Of a stretch of DNA of 64,000 nucleotides, positions 50,437 through 57,603 are shown in pieces. This DNA comes from RGIG1681 sp045650505 (GTDB lineage Bacteria; Bacillota; Clostridia; Christensenellales; UBA1242). The first letter of the stretch is position 1. Every line of letters starts with the position of its first letter. The notes beneath the pieces were generated by a model. The model was not told the origin of the DNA. It saw nothing but the letters and a program-made list of their open reading frames with translations, and did not search any database. A program made the position numbers and the translations under genes. The stretch is from assembly GCA_045650505.1 (NCBI GenBank), contig JAZRRE010000002.1:15951-79950 (forward strand). The letters are read 5' to 3'.

Positions 50437-51297
50437 ATGAATTTAATTTTAGTTGATGGATTAAATGAAAATGAATTTAAAATCATAAAAAATGCAAAGG
50501 GTATTGATAAAGCAGAAGTTTTAAAACTTGCAGAATTTGATTTGTCTAAAATTAGTAATTATGAAAATATAACAATTTATGCAGGATTATTCTTAAATTT
50601 TGTAACCAGCAATTTTATTTTCAGTGTTGAAAGAATTATAAATGAAAATATTAAAAAATTGCAAATCGGTGTTATTTTTGTTGAAAATTTGGGTGAAAAT
50701 GCAAAAATTGCTATCGATTGGTTAAATTTAATTAATGAAAGATATTCGTTAGCCTTTAAAGTAAAATCTGAAATAGATAGATATAATTTTGCAGATGAAA
50801 TCGCGGTAAAAGAAACTTCTAATGAGTCAAAATTAAGCCAAAATCAGGCTGATAATCTTGTTACAATTTATACCGATGGCGCTTGTTCAGGAAATCCTGG
50901 TGCTGGTGGTTGGGGAGCGATTTTATTCCACGGTTCACACAAAAAAGAAATATCAGGTTTTGAACCAAACACTACAAATAATAAAATGGAAATCACTGCA
51001 GTCATTCGTGCACTAGAACTTTTGAAAGCACCTTGCAGTGTTGAATTATATTCAGATTCTGCATATGTTGTGAACGCAATTAAACTTGGTTGGCTTGAAA
51101 ATTGGAAAAAGAATAATTGGCTTGGTTCAGATAAAAAACAAGTGAAAAACATTGAATATTGGAAACGACTTGATGAACTTATGAATATTCATAATGTTAA
51201 TTTCAATAAAGTTAAAGGTCACGCAGATAACGAATTTAATAATCGTTGTGACGAACTTGCGACCGGAGAAATTGCAAGCCATGCAAACGACCTATAA
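50437..51297 (+). CDS. Ribonuclease HI with novel N-terminal domain
   Basis: The C-terminal half (about 143-280) is RNase HI: Asp in YTDGACSGNPGAGGWG, Glu in NNKMEI, Asp in YSDSAYV, and KVKGHADNEFNNRCDELA with the last His/Asp. It degrades RNA in RNA-DNA hybrids. The N-terminal about 140 residues (MNLILVDGLNENEFKIIK onward) are not the usual cauliflower-virus-type hybrid-binding domain and are not recognised. RBS is AGGAGAG. Monocistronic. Confidence 0.88.
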   Translation: MNLILVDGLNENEFKIIKNAKGIDKAEVLKLAEFDLSKISNYENITIYAGLFLNFVTSNFIFSVERIINENIKKLQIGVIFVENLGENAKIAIDWLNLINERYSLAFKVKSEIDRYNFADEIAVKETSNESKLSQNQADNLVTIYTDGACSGNPGAGGWGAILFHGSHKKEISGFEPNTTNNKMEITAVIRALELLKAPCSVELYSDSAYVVNAIKLGWLENWKKNNWLGSDKKQVKNIEYWKRLDELMNIHNVNFNKVKGHADNEFNNRCDELATGEIASHANDL

Positions 51298-51303
51298 AAT
51301 AAA

Positions 51304-51337
51304 AAAAACACCGATTAATTTATCGGTGTTTTTTTAT
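51304..51337. terminator. Bidirectional terminator between RNase H and PadR-like genes
   Basis: Stem AAAAACACCGAT/ATCGGTGTTTTT with a 6-nt loop. Confidence 0.9.
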
Positions 51338-53758
51338 TTAAACATTAAAGTTTTTTGAATAATAAAGTGCCATATGAATAAGTGTTGAAATGATTGGTGC
51401 AAAACTAATAATTGTTGGAATAACCCAAAGCAAATGGTTATAGTGACTTTGAGTGAAACTATAGAAGCCCATTTGAAGGTTTAAACAATATGTTATAAGC
51501 AATAATTGAATTGTGATAATTACGGCAATAAAAATCATAATTCTTGGTGCAATTTTTGCAGGAACTTTTTTGTATGGGTTTATTACAAACATTATGGTGT
51601 GATATATTGCATACACAATAAATGGAATGAATCCAATTAAGAAATATTTAAATGAGAAATTTTCAATTGATTGTGCACTTGTGTTGTTCATAATGATAAA
51701 CACAGCAGACAAAACAAACACATAACCAAAGAGCAATATTAAACTTTTAATCAAATTCATTTTATTTGAAAGTAAATAATTTCTGTCAACATCCTCTGTA
51801 TGTCCATTTGATTTTTTATATTCTTTTACCAAAATACCATCGCTTGCAAATTCGGTCTTTAAAGTCTTGATATCTTTAACCTTGCTCATAATTTCTTCAT
51901 TATTCACACATTCATTTGTTATTTCTTGTGTGTCATTAGAAGTTTTTGAATAGGCTGAAAGATTATTAAGTTTTTGTTTGTAATTATTTTCAGTAAATCT
52001 TGGTGTGAATGTTTTAAACTCTTCATTTGAATCAATATAACTTGATGAATAATCATTCATATTTTTTGAAATAATATCATCAAAAGAAGCAAATGATGAT
52101 GACTCTGTTTCTTCAGATGAAGAATAAATTCTTTCTTCATCATCATTTGAATTGTTATAACCATATTGGTTATTATAGTTTTCAACTTGTTCATTAAATG
52201 AAATAGTGTCTTCTGTTTCATAATTTGAACTTGTGTCGAAACTGATAGAAGAATATTCGTCTTTAACACTTGAATAATCTGCTGTGTCTAAACTGTTAAA
52301 GTAACCATTGTTGTTTGAGTTTTTAAGTTCAGCAAGTTCATCTAAATAATCATCAGTATTAGTTTCTTGTTTAAAATTGATAATATCTTTTGATTCTTCT
52401 TGATTTGCAATATTTGTGATTAATTCTTCTTCAATTTCAGAATCAAGTTCTTCTGCATTTTCTTCAACTTCTTCATCAAAATTATATGAGCTTTGTTCAA
52501 AGTTTCCAAATTCATTAAGATTTTTAATTGCGTTTGAAAGTTCATTAATTTGGTTGTCAATTGAACTTTGACTTAAATAGTTTCTATCAGAAAGCAAGTC
52601 TTCTTGAACAACATTAAGGTCGTCACTTTTAAGTGTTTCAATTTCATCATTTTTATTTAAGTGATTAATATATGAATTTTTATCACCATAATATTCATTG
52701 ATTTCTTCATCTTCTTGACCGCGAAGTTTTGACAAAATGTTCATTTCATTAGCTGTTTGATTGGTGAGTGTGTTTGTTGGAATGTCTAAATCATCATCTT
52801 CTTCATCATAAGATGTTTTGTTGTAACTTCTAACATAAACGTGTTCATCTTCTTCAGATTCATCTTCAAGATTGCCAAGTGACATTTCTTCTTCAAGAAG
52901 GGATGTATATTCATCAGTGATTTCATTGATTTCTTCGTTATCTAAATCAATGTTATCAAGTGAAAAGTCTTTGTCTAAATATTCTTCATCATCAGAGTTG
53001 ACTTCATCAGATGAATAGATTGATTTTGTATAATCATTTTCATCTTCATCAACATCTTCATTATCAATAATTTCATTTTCATCAATATTGATTTTGTCAT
53101 AAATATCAGGAATTTTAAAGCGTTTTTGATTAGGGTAATCTGCTTCAGCATCGTCATTGTCATCAAGATAGTCAATTCTTTTTTCAGAAACTTCTTCTAT
53201 ATCAAAAGTTTCATTGTTTTCTTCTTCAATATCATTAAACGATTCTTGAATATCTTTTTCAACTTCATCATTTTGAGAAAATTCATCATCTATCAAATCT
53301 TCATCAGATTCTTCTGATTCTTCAGCAGGGAGAGATTCTTGAGGTTGTTCAGGTTTATAGTCAAACTTTTTGCCTTCAATAATTTTCTCATAATCTTCTT
53401 TTTTAACTAAACGATATTCATCATAGTCGTGATTGCTTAAAAGATTGTCAATGATAAATTTAGACTTTGTCCATTCTTCTTGTTTTTGAAGAAGAGAGTC
53501 TTTTCCTTTTTCAGTAAGCTTATAATAATGGCGTCTTCCTCCAATATCACTGTCAAGCCAATATGATGAAATAAGCTCTTGATTTTCAAGACGCTTTAAG
53601 CAACTATAAAGTGTTGGTTGTTTAAGTTCATAAGTTCCATTGCTACGAATTTCAACTTCTTTAATGATGTCAAGACCATATTTGTCGCCATCAAGCATTG
53701 TTGTTAAAATAATGGTATCAATGTTACCACGAATCAAATCGCTATCAATATTTTTCAT
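51338..53758 (-). CDS. PadR-type regulator with long acidic linker and C-terminal membrane domain
   Basis: The 806 residues open with an N-terminal PadR winged helix (about 1-115: TTMLDGDKYGLDIIKEVE, QPTLYSCLKRLENQELISSYW, GGRRHYYKLTEKG). A hyper-acidic, low-complexity region rich in Asp, Glu, Asn and Ser (about 120-660) follows. Four membrane helices lie at about 667-800. PadR regulators are normally 100-180 residues and soluble. This protein would tether its DNA-binding domain to the membrane through a linker of more than 500 residues. Its promoter region contains an inverted repeat suggesting autoregulation. RBS is AAGGA. Confidence 0.8.
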   Translation of the reverse strand: MKNIDSDLIRGNIDTIILTTMLDGDKYGLDIIKEVEIRSNGTYELKQPTLYSCLKRLENQELISSYWLDSDIGGRRHYYKLTEKGKDSLLQKQEEWTKSKFIIDNLLSNHDYDEYRLVKKEDYEKIIEGKKFDYKPEQPQESLPAEESEESDEDLIDDEFSQNDEVEKDIQESFNDIEEENNETFDIEEVSEKRIDYLDDNDDAEADYPNQKRFKIPDIYDKINIDENEIIDNEDVDEDENDYTKSIYSSDEVNSDDEEYLDKDFSLDNIDLDNEEINEITDEYTSLLEEEMSLGNLEDESEEDEHVYVRSYNKTSYDEEDDDLDIPTNTLTNQTANEMNILSKLRGQEDEEINEYYGDKNSYINHLNKNDEIETLKSDDLNVVQEDLLSDRNYLSQSSIDNQINELSNAIKNLNEFGNFEQSSYNFDEEVEENAEELDSEIEEELITNIANQEESKDIINFKQETNTDDYLDELAELKNSNNNGYFNSLDTADYSSVKDEYSSISFDTSSNYETEDTISFNEQVENYNNQYGYNNSNDDEERIYSSSEETESSSFASFDDIISKNMNDYSSSYIDSNEEFKTFTPRFTENNYKQKLNNLSAYSKTSNDTQEITNECVNNEEIMSKVKDIKTLKTEFASDGILVKEYKKSNGHTEDVDRNYLLSNKMNLIKSLILLFGYVFVLSAVFIIMNNTSAQSIENFSFKYFLIGFIPFIVYAIYHTIMFVINPYKKVPAKIAPRIMIFIAVIITIQLLLITYCLNLQMGFYSFTQSHYNHLLWVIPTIISFAPIISTLIHMALYYSKNFNV

Positions 53759-53771
53759 ACTTTAAATTCCT

Positions 53772-53798
53772 TATAAGTAATTTGTGCTAAAACTTATA
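53772..53798. repeat. Inverted repeat in the PadR-like gene 5' region
   Basis: Perfect 7-bp arms TATAAGT (53772-53778) and ACTTATA (53792-53798) separated by 13 bp, between promoter and start codon. Candidate operator for the PadR domain, or an mRNA stem. Confidence 0.45.
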
Positions 53799-53813
53799 CT
53801 TTTACCTAATATA

Positions 53814-53842
53814 ATAATAGTATTTATATTTTTTTTAGTCAA
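53814..53842 (-). promoter_or_regulatory. Promoter of the PadR-like gene
   Basis: Minus strand: -35 TTGACT (53842-53837), 17 bp, -10 TATTAT (53819-53814). It gives a leader of about 50 nt. Confidence 0.55.
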
Positions 53843-53986
53843 ATAAATTAAGCTTTTGCAAGGTTTTTGCGACAAATAAATCACATTTATTTTTTAAATT
53901 AACAAACAAACCTTAAAATAGGTGCTTAAATTTTGTTTAAGTTAAGGGGGTATTTGTGTATAATATCATGTAAGGAGAGATTTGAG

Positions 53987-54658
53987 ATGATAATGCCGGA
54001 TTATATTGAAAGGTCAAATAGAAAAACTTTATCACTAACTGTACTAAAAAATGGGAATGTGGTTGTTAAAGCACCAATTAATATGAAAGAAGAAACTATC
54101 AATCGTTTTGTTGAAGAAAAGCAATCTTGGATTCGTGATAAATTGTTTTTAGTAAATAAAACAAATTCAAAATTTGATGATATTATGCATTATCGAAAAT
54201 TTTTGCTTTATGGAAACAGATACACTCTGCTCCTTGATAATGTTAAAAAAATTGAAACAAATGAAAGATTTCAAATTGTGCTTCCATCAAAAACCGAACC
54301 AGATAAGATTTTAAAAACGTTAAAAATTTGGTATAAAAAAGTTGCTAAACAAATTTTGTTTGAACGACTCTCATATATTGAGAGCCGAATAAGATTAAAG
54401 TCAAAATCATTTCGAATTGGAGACAGCAAGGGCAGGTGGGGTTCATGCAATTCTAAAGGAACGATATGCTTAAATTTTAGGGTAATAATGCTTCCACCAG
54501 CACTTATTGATTATGTTATTGTTCACGAATTATGTCATTTGGTTGAAATGAATCATAGCAAAAAGTTTTGGAAACTTGTTGAAACCTTTTTGCCAAATGT
54601 TGACAAGCTTAAAAAAGCAATAAAAGAGTATGGTTTTTTGCTTGGTTTATTTAATTAA
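53987..54658 (+). CDS. YgjP-like metallopeptidase (DUF45/M48-type)
   Basis: The 223 residues contain the family core: KGRWGSCNSKGTICLNFRVIMLPP, then HELCH (180-184) with a third ligand at His190 (EMNHSKKFW). The proteolytic substrate is unknown. Start 53987 is chosen because AGGAG lies nine bases upstream; the longer frame overlaps the promoter. Cytoplasmic. Confidence 0.85.
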   Translation: MIMPDYIERSNRKTLSLTVLKNGNVVVKAPINMKEETINRFVEEKQSWIRDKLFLVNKTNSKFDDIMHYRKFLLYGNRYTLLLDNVKKIETNERFQIVLPSKTEPDKILKTLKIWYKKVAKQILFERLSYIESRIRLKSKSFRIGDSKGRWGSCNSKGTICLNFRVIMLPPALIDYVIVHELCHLVEMNHSKKFWKLVETFLPNVDKLKKAIKEYGFLLGLFN

Positions 54659-54677
54659 TATTATTAAATCATAACCA

Positions 54678-54706
54678 TTGACAAATTAAATAAATTATGT
54701 TATAAT
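54678..54706 (+). promoter_or_regulatory. Promoter of the transglutaminase-like gene
   Basis: Perfect -35 TTGACA (54678-54683), 17 bp, perfect -10 TATAAT (54701-54706) with TGT before it. Confidence 0.75.
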
Positions 54707-54735
54707 AACTTCATAATAGAAATATGTGGGGTTAT

Positions 54736-55401
54736 ATGAAACTTTTAGAAAATATTGATAGATTTTGGCAAAGATACAAATCTGTTGTGTTATATTCTGG
54801 TCTTGAAGAAAAACAAAAAATTGGAACAGTCAAACCATTTGATGAAGAGTTTTATTCTAAATTAAATGGAATGTATTATAACGGAATTCCTGTATATTAT
54901 TATTTAGTTCGAATGAATATGGGTAAGTGTTATGATTGTTCAGCAATACTAGGTTTAGCACTTGGTGATTGCAAGATTTGCAGGGGAAATTTAAGAAAAG
55001 CCCCAACAAGAAGCGGGAATAAATTTGGTCACGGCTGGGTTGAGAAAGATGGACTTGTTTATGATACAACTTGGCAGATTATAACAGACAAACACACATA
55101 TTATAAATTGTTTGGTGCTTCAGGTGTTTATGCTCGTGATTCTAAACAATTTTTTGAAGATTGCAAAGGAATGTCTTCTTGGGAAATTCATGATAAAAAA
55201 TATTATGAAGAAAACTACATTCCAATGGATTCACTTTTAATTTTTCAAGTGCGAGAACTTGAGAAAATTCATTTAGAAAGTCCTATTTCACCAATTTCAA
55301 CAGCAGAAGATAAAGAAATTGCAAAAATGGTTCTTGCAGACTTGCCAAAAGTTGAACTTAAAGCAACATTAGACAAGGAAGAAGCGTTGCAAAAACAATA
55401 A
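54736..55401 (+). CDS. Putative transglutaminase-like/papain-fold protein
   Basis: The 221 residues have a plausible Cys-His-Asp triad: GKCYDCSAILGLAL (Cys65 or Cys68 at the start of a helix), FGHGWVEKDG (His99) and LVYDTTWQ (Asp110). That order and spacing fits transglutaminase-like or papain-like folds. A CKIC pair follows the putative nucleophile. The C-terminal part is helical. ATG 54736 is favoured by GTGGGG just upstream. No signal peptide. Function inferred from motifs only. Confidence 0.5.
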   Translation: MKLLENIDRFWQRYKSVVLYSGLEEKQKIGTVKPFDEEFYSKLNGMYYNGIPVYYYLVRMNMGKCYDCSAILGLALGDCKICRGNLRKAPTRSGNKFGHGWVEKDGLVYDTTWQIITDKHTYYKLFGASGVYARDSKQFFEDCKGMSSWEIHDKKYYEENYIPMDSLLIFQVRELEKIHLESPISPISTAEDKEIAKMVLADLPKVELKATLDKEEALQKQ

Positions 55402-55404
55402 ATA

Positions 55405-55437
55405 AAAAACCTCTTTCAAATCGAAAGAGGTTTTTAT
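55405..55437. terminator. Bidirectional terminator between 54736 gene and trmL
   Basis: Stem AAAAACCTCTTTC/GAAAGAGGTTTTT with a short loop, between convergent genes. Confidence 0.9.
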
Positions 55438-55438
55438 T

Positions 55439-55936
55439 TTAATCATTTTCTGGTCTGCCGGTGAGTTCACCATCATTTTTTAAGCCTGAAAAATTTTGTT
55501 GTCGCATTGCTTCATACGCAATTATTGCAACAGAATTTGAAAGGTTCAAACTTCTTGCTTTTTCACTCATAGGAATACGAACACAGTTGTCATAATTGTT
55601 TTTCAAGATAGTTTCACTTAAGCCATAACTTTCTTTTCCAAAAACAATAAAACAGCCATCAGGGTAGTTAACTTCTGTGTGGGTGTGTTTAGACTTTGTG
55701 CTTGCATAGTAAAATGTTGCATTTTTGTTATTATCTAAAATTTCTTGAAAAGAATCAACAACCTGAACGCACGCAAAATCGCGATAGTCCATTCCTGCAC
55801 GCTTGAAATGTTTGTCATCTAAAATAAAACCAAGAGGTTTCACCATATAAAGATTTGCTTCAATTGCAGCGCAAGTTCTAACAATATTTCCTGCATTTTG
55901 AGGAATTTCAGGTTCAACTAAAACAATATTAATCAT
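55439..55936 (-). CDS. trmL: tRNA (cytidine/uridine-34 2'-O)-methyltransferase TrmL
   Basis: This SPOUT enzyme methylates the wobble-base ribose of tRNA-Leu isoacceptors. The 165 residues match family length and motifs: NIVLVEPEIPQNAGNIVRTCAA, KPLGFIL, VFGKESYGL, RIPMSEKARSLNLSNSVAIIAYEA. Start at 55936 has TGGAGAG upstream. A longer upstream frame of 20 residues is not conserved. Confidence 0.94.
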   Translation of the reverse strand: MINIVLVEPEIPQNAGNIVRTCAAIEANLYMVKPLGFILDDKHFKRAGMDYRDFACVQVVDSFQEILDNNKNATFYYASTKSKHTHTEVNYPDGCFIVFGKESYGLSETILKNNYDNCVRIPMSEKARSLNLSNSVAIIAYEAMRQQNFSGLKNDGELTGRPEND

Positions 55937-56035
55937 TTTACTCTCCAAATTAATAATTATCCTGCTTATTATAGATATTTTTAAGCAAAAAGTCAATTTG
56001 TTTTGAAAATAATAAATGTTTTTTTATTATAACTA

Positions 56036-56064
56036 TTGAAATTAAAAAATGATTATGATATAAT
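56036..56064 (+). promoter_or_regulatory. Promoter of the zincin-like gene
   Basis: -35 TTGAAA (56036-56041), 17 bp ending TGA, perfect -10 TATAAT (56059-56064). Confidence 0.65.
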
Positions 56065-56086
56065 AATCATATAAGGGGAGAAAATA

Positions 56087-56980
56087 ATGATAAAAAACGC
56101 ATTTACCGATATTATGTTCGGTTGGGAAAGAATGACAAGTTCGCAAAAAGTTGAAAGACTTCAAGCACTTGAAAATATGGTTGCAAGGTTTCAAAATAGA
56201 AAACCAAGAAAAATTGTAACAAAGCAAGACAAGAACTTTGTAAAAAAACATATAGGTGAATATCGTGACCAATCAGCATACTATATTAGAGAAGATAAAG
56301 AATCACTTTATATTCATAAGTTAGATGTTTTCTTTATCGAAGCAATCAAAAATATTATTCATGAGGGTTTTCATGCATACATTCATGACTTTATTGATGG
56401 TTCGGTAAAAAATTTGAAATTATATTCTCAAATGAATCTTGAAAAATTTTTTATAGAAGAAGAAAATTTGCCTGAAATAAGAAAAGAATTTGAAAGAAGA
56501 AAGATGATGCCTTTGTTTGATTCTTACTATATAGAAGAAAGAGTCAATTATCAAGAAGATACGATTTATATGATAAAAATGGTTCTTGATGCAATCGAAA
56601 CACCATTTGATGCAATGCGTTTAAGTGACACTGTTATTTTAGCTTTAGAATATGCATATGAAAACGAGAAAAGGGGAAAAACTTACGAGAGCAGATATGG
56701 TGTGTCTTATGATGATGTTGTTATCGATGCATTAAACAAAGAATCTGTCGAGCATTATGAAATTGATAAAACCGGAAAAATTACACAGATAAACGAACCT
56801 GAATTTATGAAGTTTATCGAACGTGCAATGCGTTATTATAGTGAATATTCAAATGCAGGTAGCAGTTTGTTGATGTCACCTCAAATGGCAGAAACAATTA
56901 AACATAAAGCCATAGAAAATATTAAATTAACATTTAAAGACTATGTAGTAAAAATGTTAAAAGATAAGAAAAAATCATAA
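56087..56980 (+). CDS. Putative zinc metallopeptidase-like protein
   Basis: The 297 residues carry a zincin-type HExxH motif, HEGFHAYIHDF (His92, Glu93, His96), inside a helix. The upstream segment RLQALENMVARFQNRKPRKIV resembles a module seen beside HEGxHAYQH motifs in some secreted or polymorphic-toxin proteins. The rest is helical and charged, with no signal peptide. Third metal ligand not identified. AGGGGAG precedes the ATG. Function inferred weakly. Confidence 0.5.
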   Translation: MIKNAFTDIMFGWERMTSSQKVERLQALENMVARFQNRKPRKIVTKQDKNFVKKHIGEYRDQSAYYIREDKESLYIHKLDVFFIEAIKNIIHEGFHAYIHDFIDGSVKNLKLYSQMNLEKFFIEEENLPEIRKEFERRKMMPLFDSYYIEERVNYQEDTIYMIKMVLDAIETPFDAMRLSDTVILALEYAYENEKRGKTYESRYGVSYDDVVIDALNKESVEHYEIDKTGKITQINEPEFMKFIERAMRYYSEYSNAGSSLLMSPQMAETIKHKAIENIKLTFKDYVVKMLKDKKKS

Positions 56981-56985
56981 AATAA

Positions 56986-57016
56986 AAAACAGTCAATTAA
57001 TTTTGACTGCTTTTTT
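56986..57016 (+). terminator. Terminator after the zincin-like gene
   Basis: Stem CAGTCAA/TTGACTG with a 6-nt loop and six T residues. Confidence 0.9.
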
Positions 57017-57052
57017 GTTGCGAAATTTTTTTGAATAGGGAAATGGGAAGTT

Positions 57053-57292
57053 TTAAACTACACTTTCAATTTCTTGAAGTTCAAAACGATATTCTTGTTT
57101 CACATCAGGATATTTTTCTTTATCAACCTTGCTTTGAAACATTGATAGTGGTCTGGCATAGAGTTTGTTTTCACCATAAAGTGCTCTGTAAATAACCATT
57201 GATTCACCGGTTTCAGTGTGTTCTGCAATATCAACCACCAAATAAAGATTTCCCTTAAAGTGTTTATAAATTTTATTTTTAATAATTTCCAT
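57053..57292 (-). CDS. DUF1653 protein
   Basis: The 79-residue protein matches DUF1653: YKHFKGNLYLVVDIAEHTETGE, VIYRALYG and ARPLSMFQ are diagnostic. Function is unknown; the fold is a small beta barrel. A ribosome binding site (AGGAG) lies upstream on the minus strand. The tracrRNA anti-repeat 110 bp upstream carries a possible minus-strand -10 that could transcribe it. Confidence 0.85.
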   Translation of the reverse strand: MEIIKNKIYKHFKGNLYLVVDIAEHTETGESMVIYRALYGENKLYARPLSMFQSKVDKEKYPDVKQEYRFELQEIESVV

Positions 57293-57367
57293 AATAAATC
57301 TCCTACGCCAATTATCTCACATTTAAAATTAAAAGTGAATCATTTATCACAAAAATTTTAAACAGGC

Positions 57368-57396
57368 TTGACTTTTTATTTCAAATGTTTTATATT
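57368..57396 (+). promoter_or_regulatory. Promoter of tracrRNA
   Basis: -35 TTGACT (57368-57373), 17 bp, -10 TATATT (57391-57396). The predicted start is about 57403, just before the anti-repeat. Confidence 0.75.
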
Positions 57397-57402
57397 GTGA
57401 CT

Positions 57403-57499
57403 AGGAACTTATACCATACCAAAAATCAATAGGTTTCTAAAATAACGGTAGGAGAAATCCTATCCGGTAAGTGACTGTCAGAGATGACAGTCTTTTTTT
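57403..57499 (+). ncRNA. tracrRNA of the type II-C CRISPR locus
   Basis: The anti-repeat at 57409-57433 is identical for 25 nt to the plus-strand repeat, so it is complementary to crRNA. After a 3-nt difference (TTT for GAA) comes CTAAAAT (57437-57443), which pairs with GTTTTAG at the crRNA repeat start. The duplex is thus a 7-bp lower stem, a 3x3 internal loop and a 25-bp upper stem. Next come a hairpin CGG-TAGGA-GAAA-TCCTA-T-CCG (about 57446-57466) and a terminator hairpin GACTGTCA-GAGA-TGACAGTC (57473-57492) with seven T residues. Total about 97 nt. Confidence 0.92.
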
Positions 57500-57511
57500 G
57501 TGCAATTTTTG

Positions 57512-57529
57512 TGTCGAATGTTGTCGAAT
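57512..57529 (+). repeat. Tandem TGTCGAAT direct repeat upstream of cas9
   Basis: TGTCGAAT occurs at 57512-57519 and 57522-57529, a 10-bp period (one helical turn), between the tracrRNA terminator and the cas9 -10. Possible operator or activator site. Confidence 0.4.
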
Positions 57530-57545
57530 AGAATAAAAAATTTGT

Positions 57546-57581
57546 TATAATATAGCATATTTTAAAAATCTATGTTAAACT
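57546..57581 (+). promoter_or_regulatory. Candidate cas9 operon promoter elements
   Basis: Two extended -10 boxes occur: TGT-TATAAT (57546-57551) and TGT-TAAACT (57576-57581). Neither has a good -35 at 17 bp. The first has TTGTCG 19 bp upstream. The second would put +1 near 57588, on the Shine-Dalgarno. Confidence 0.4.
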
Positions 57582-57603
57582 AGACTCAAGGAGTGTGTTT
57601 TAT

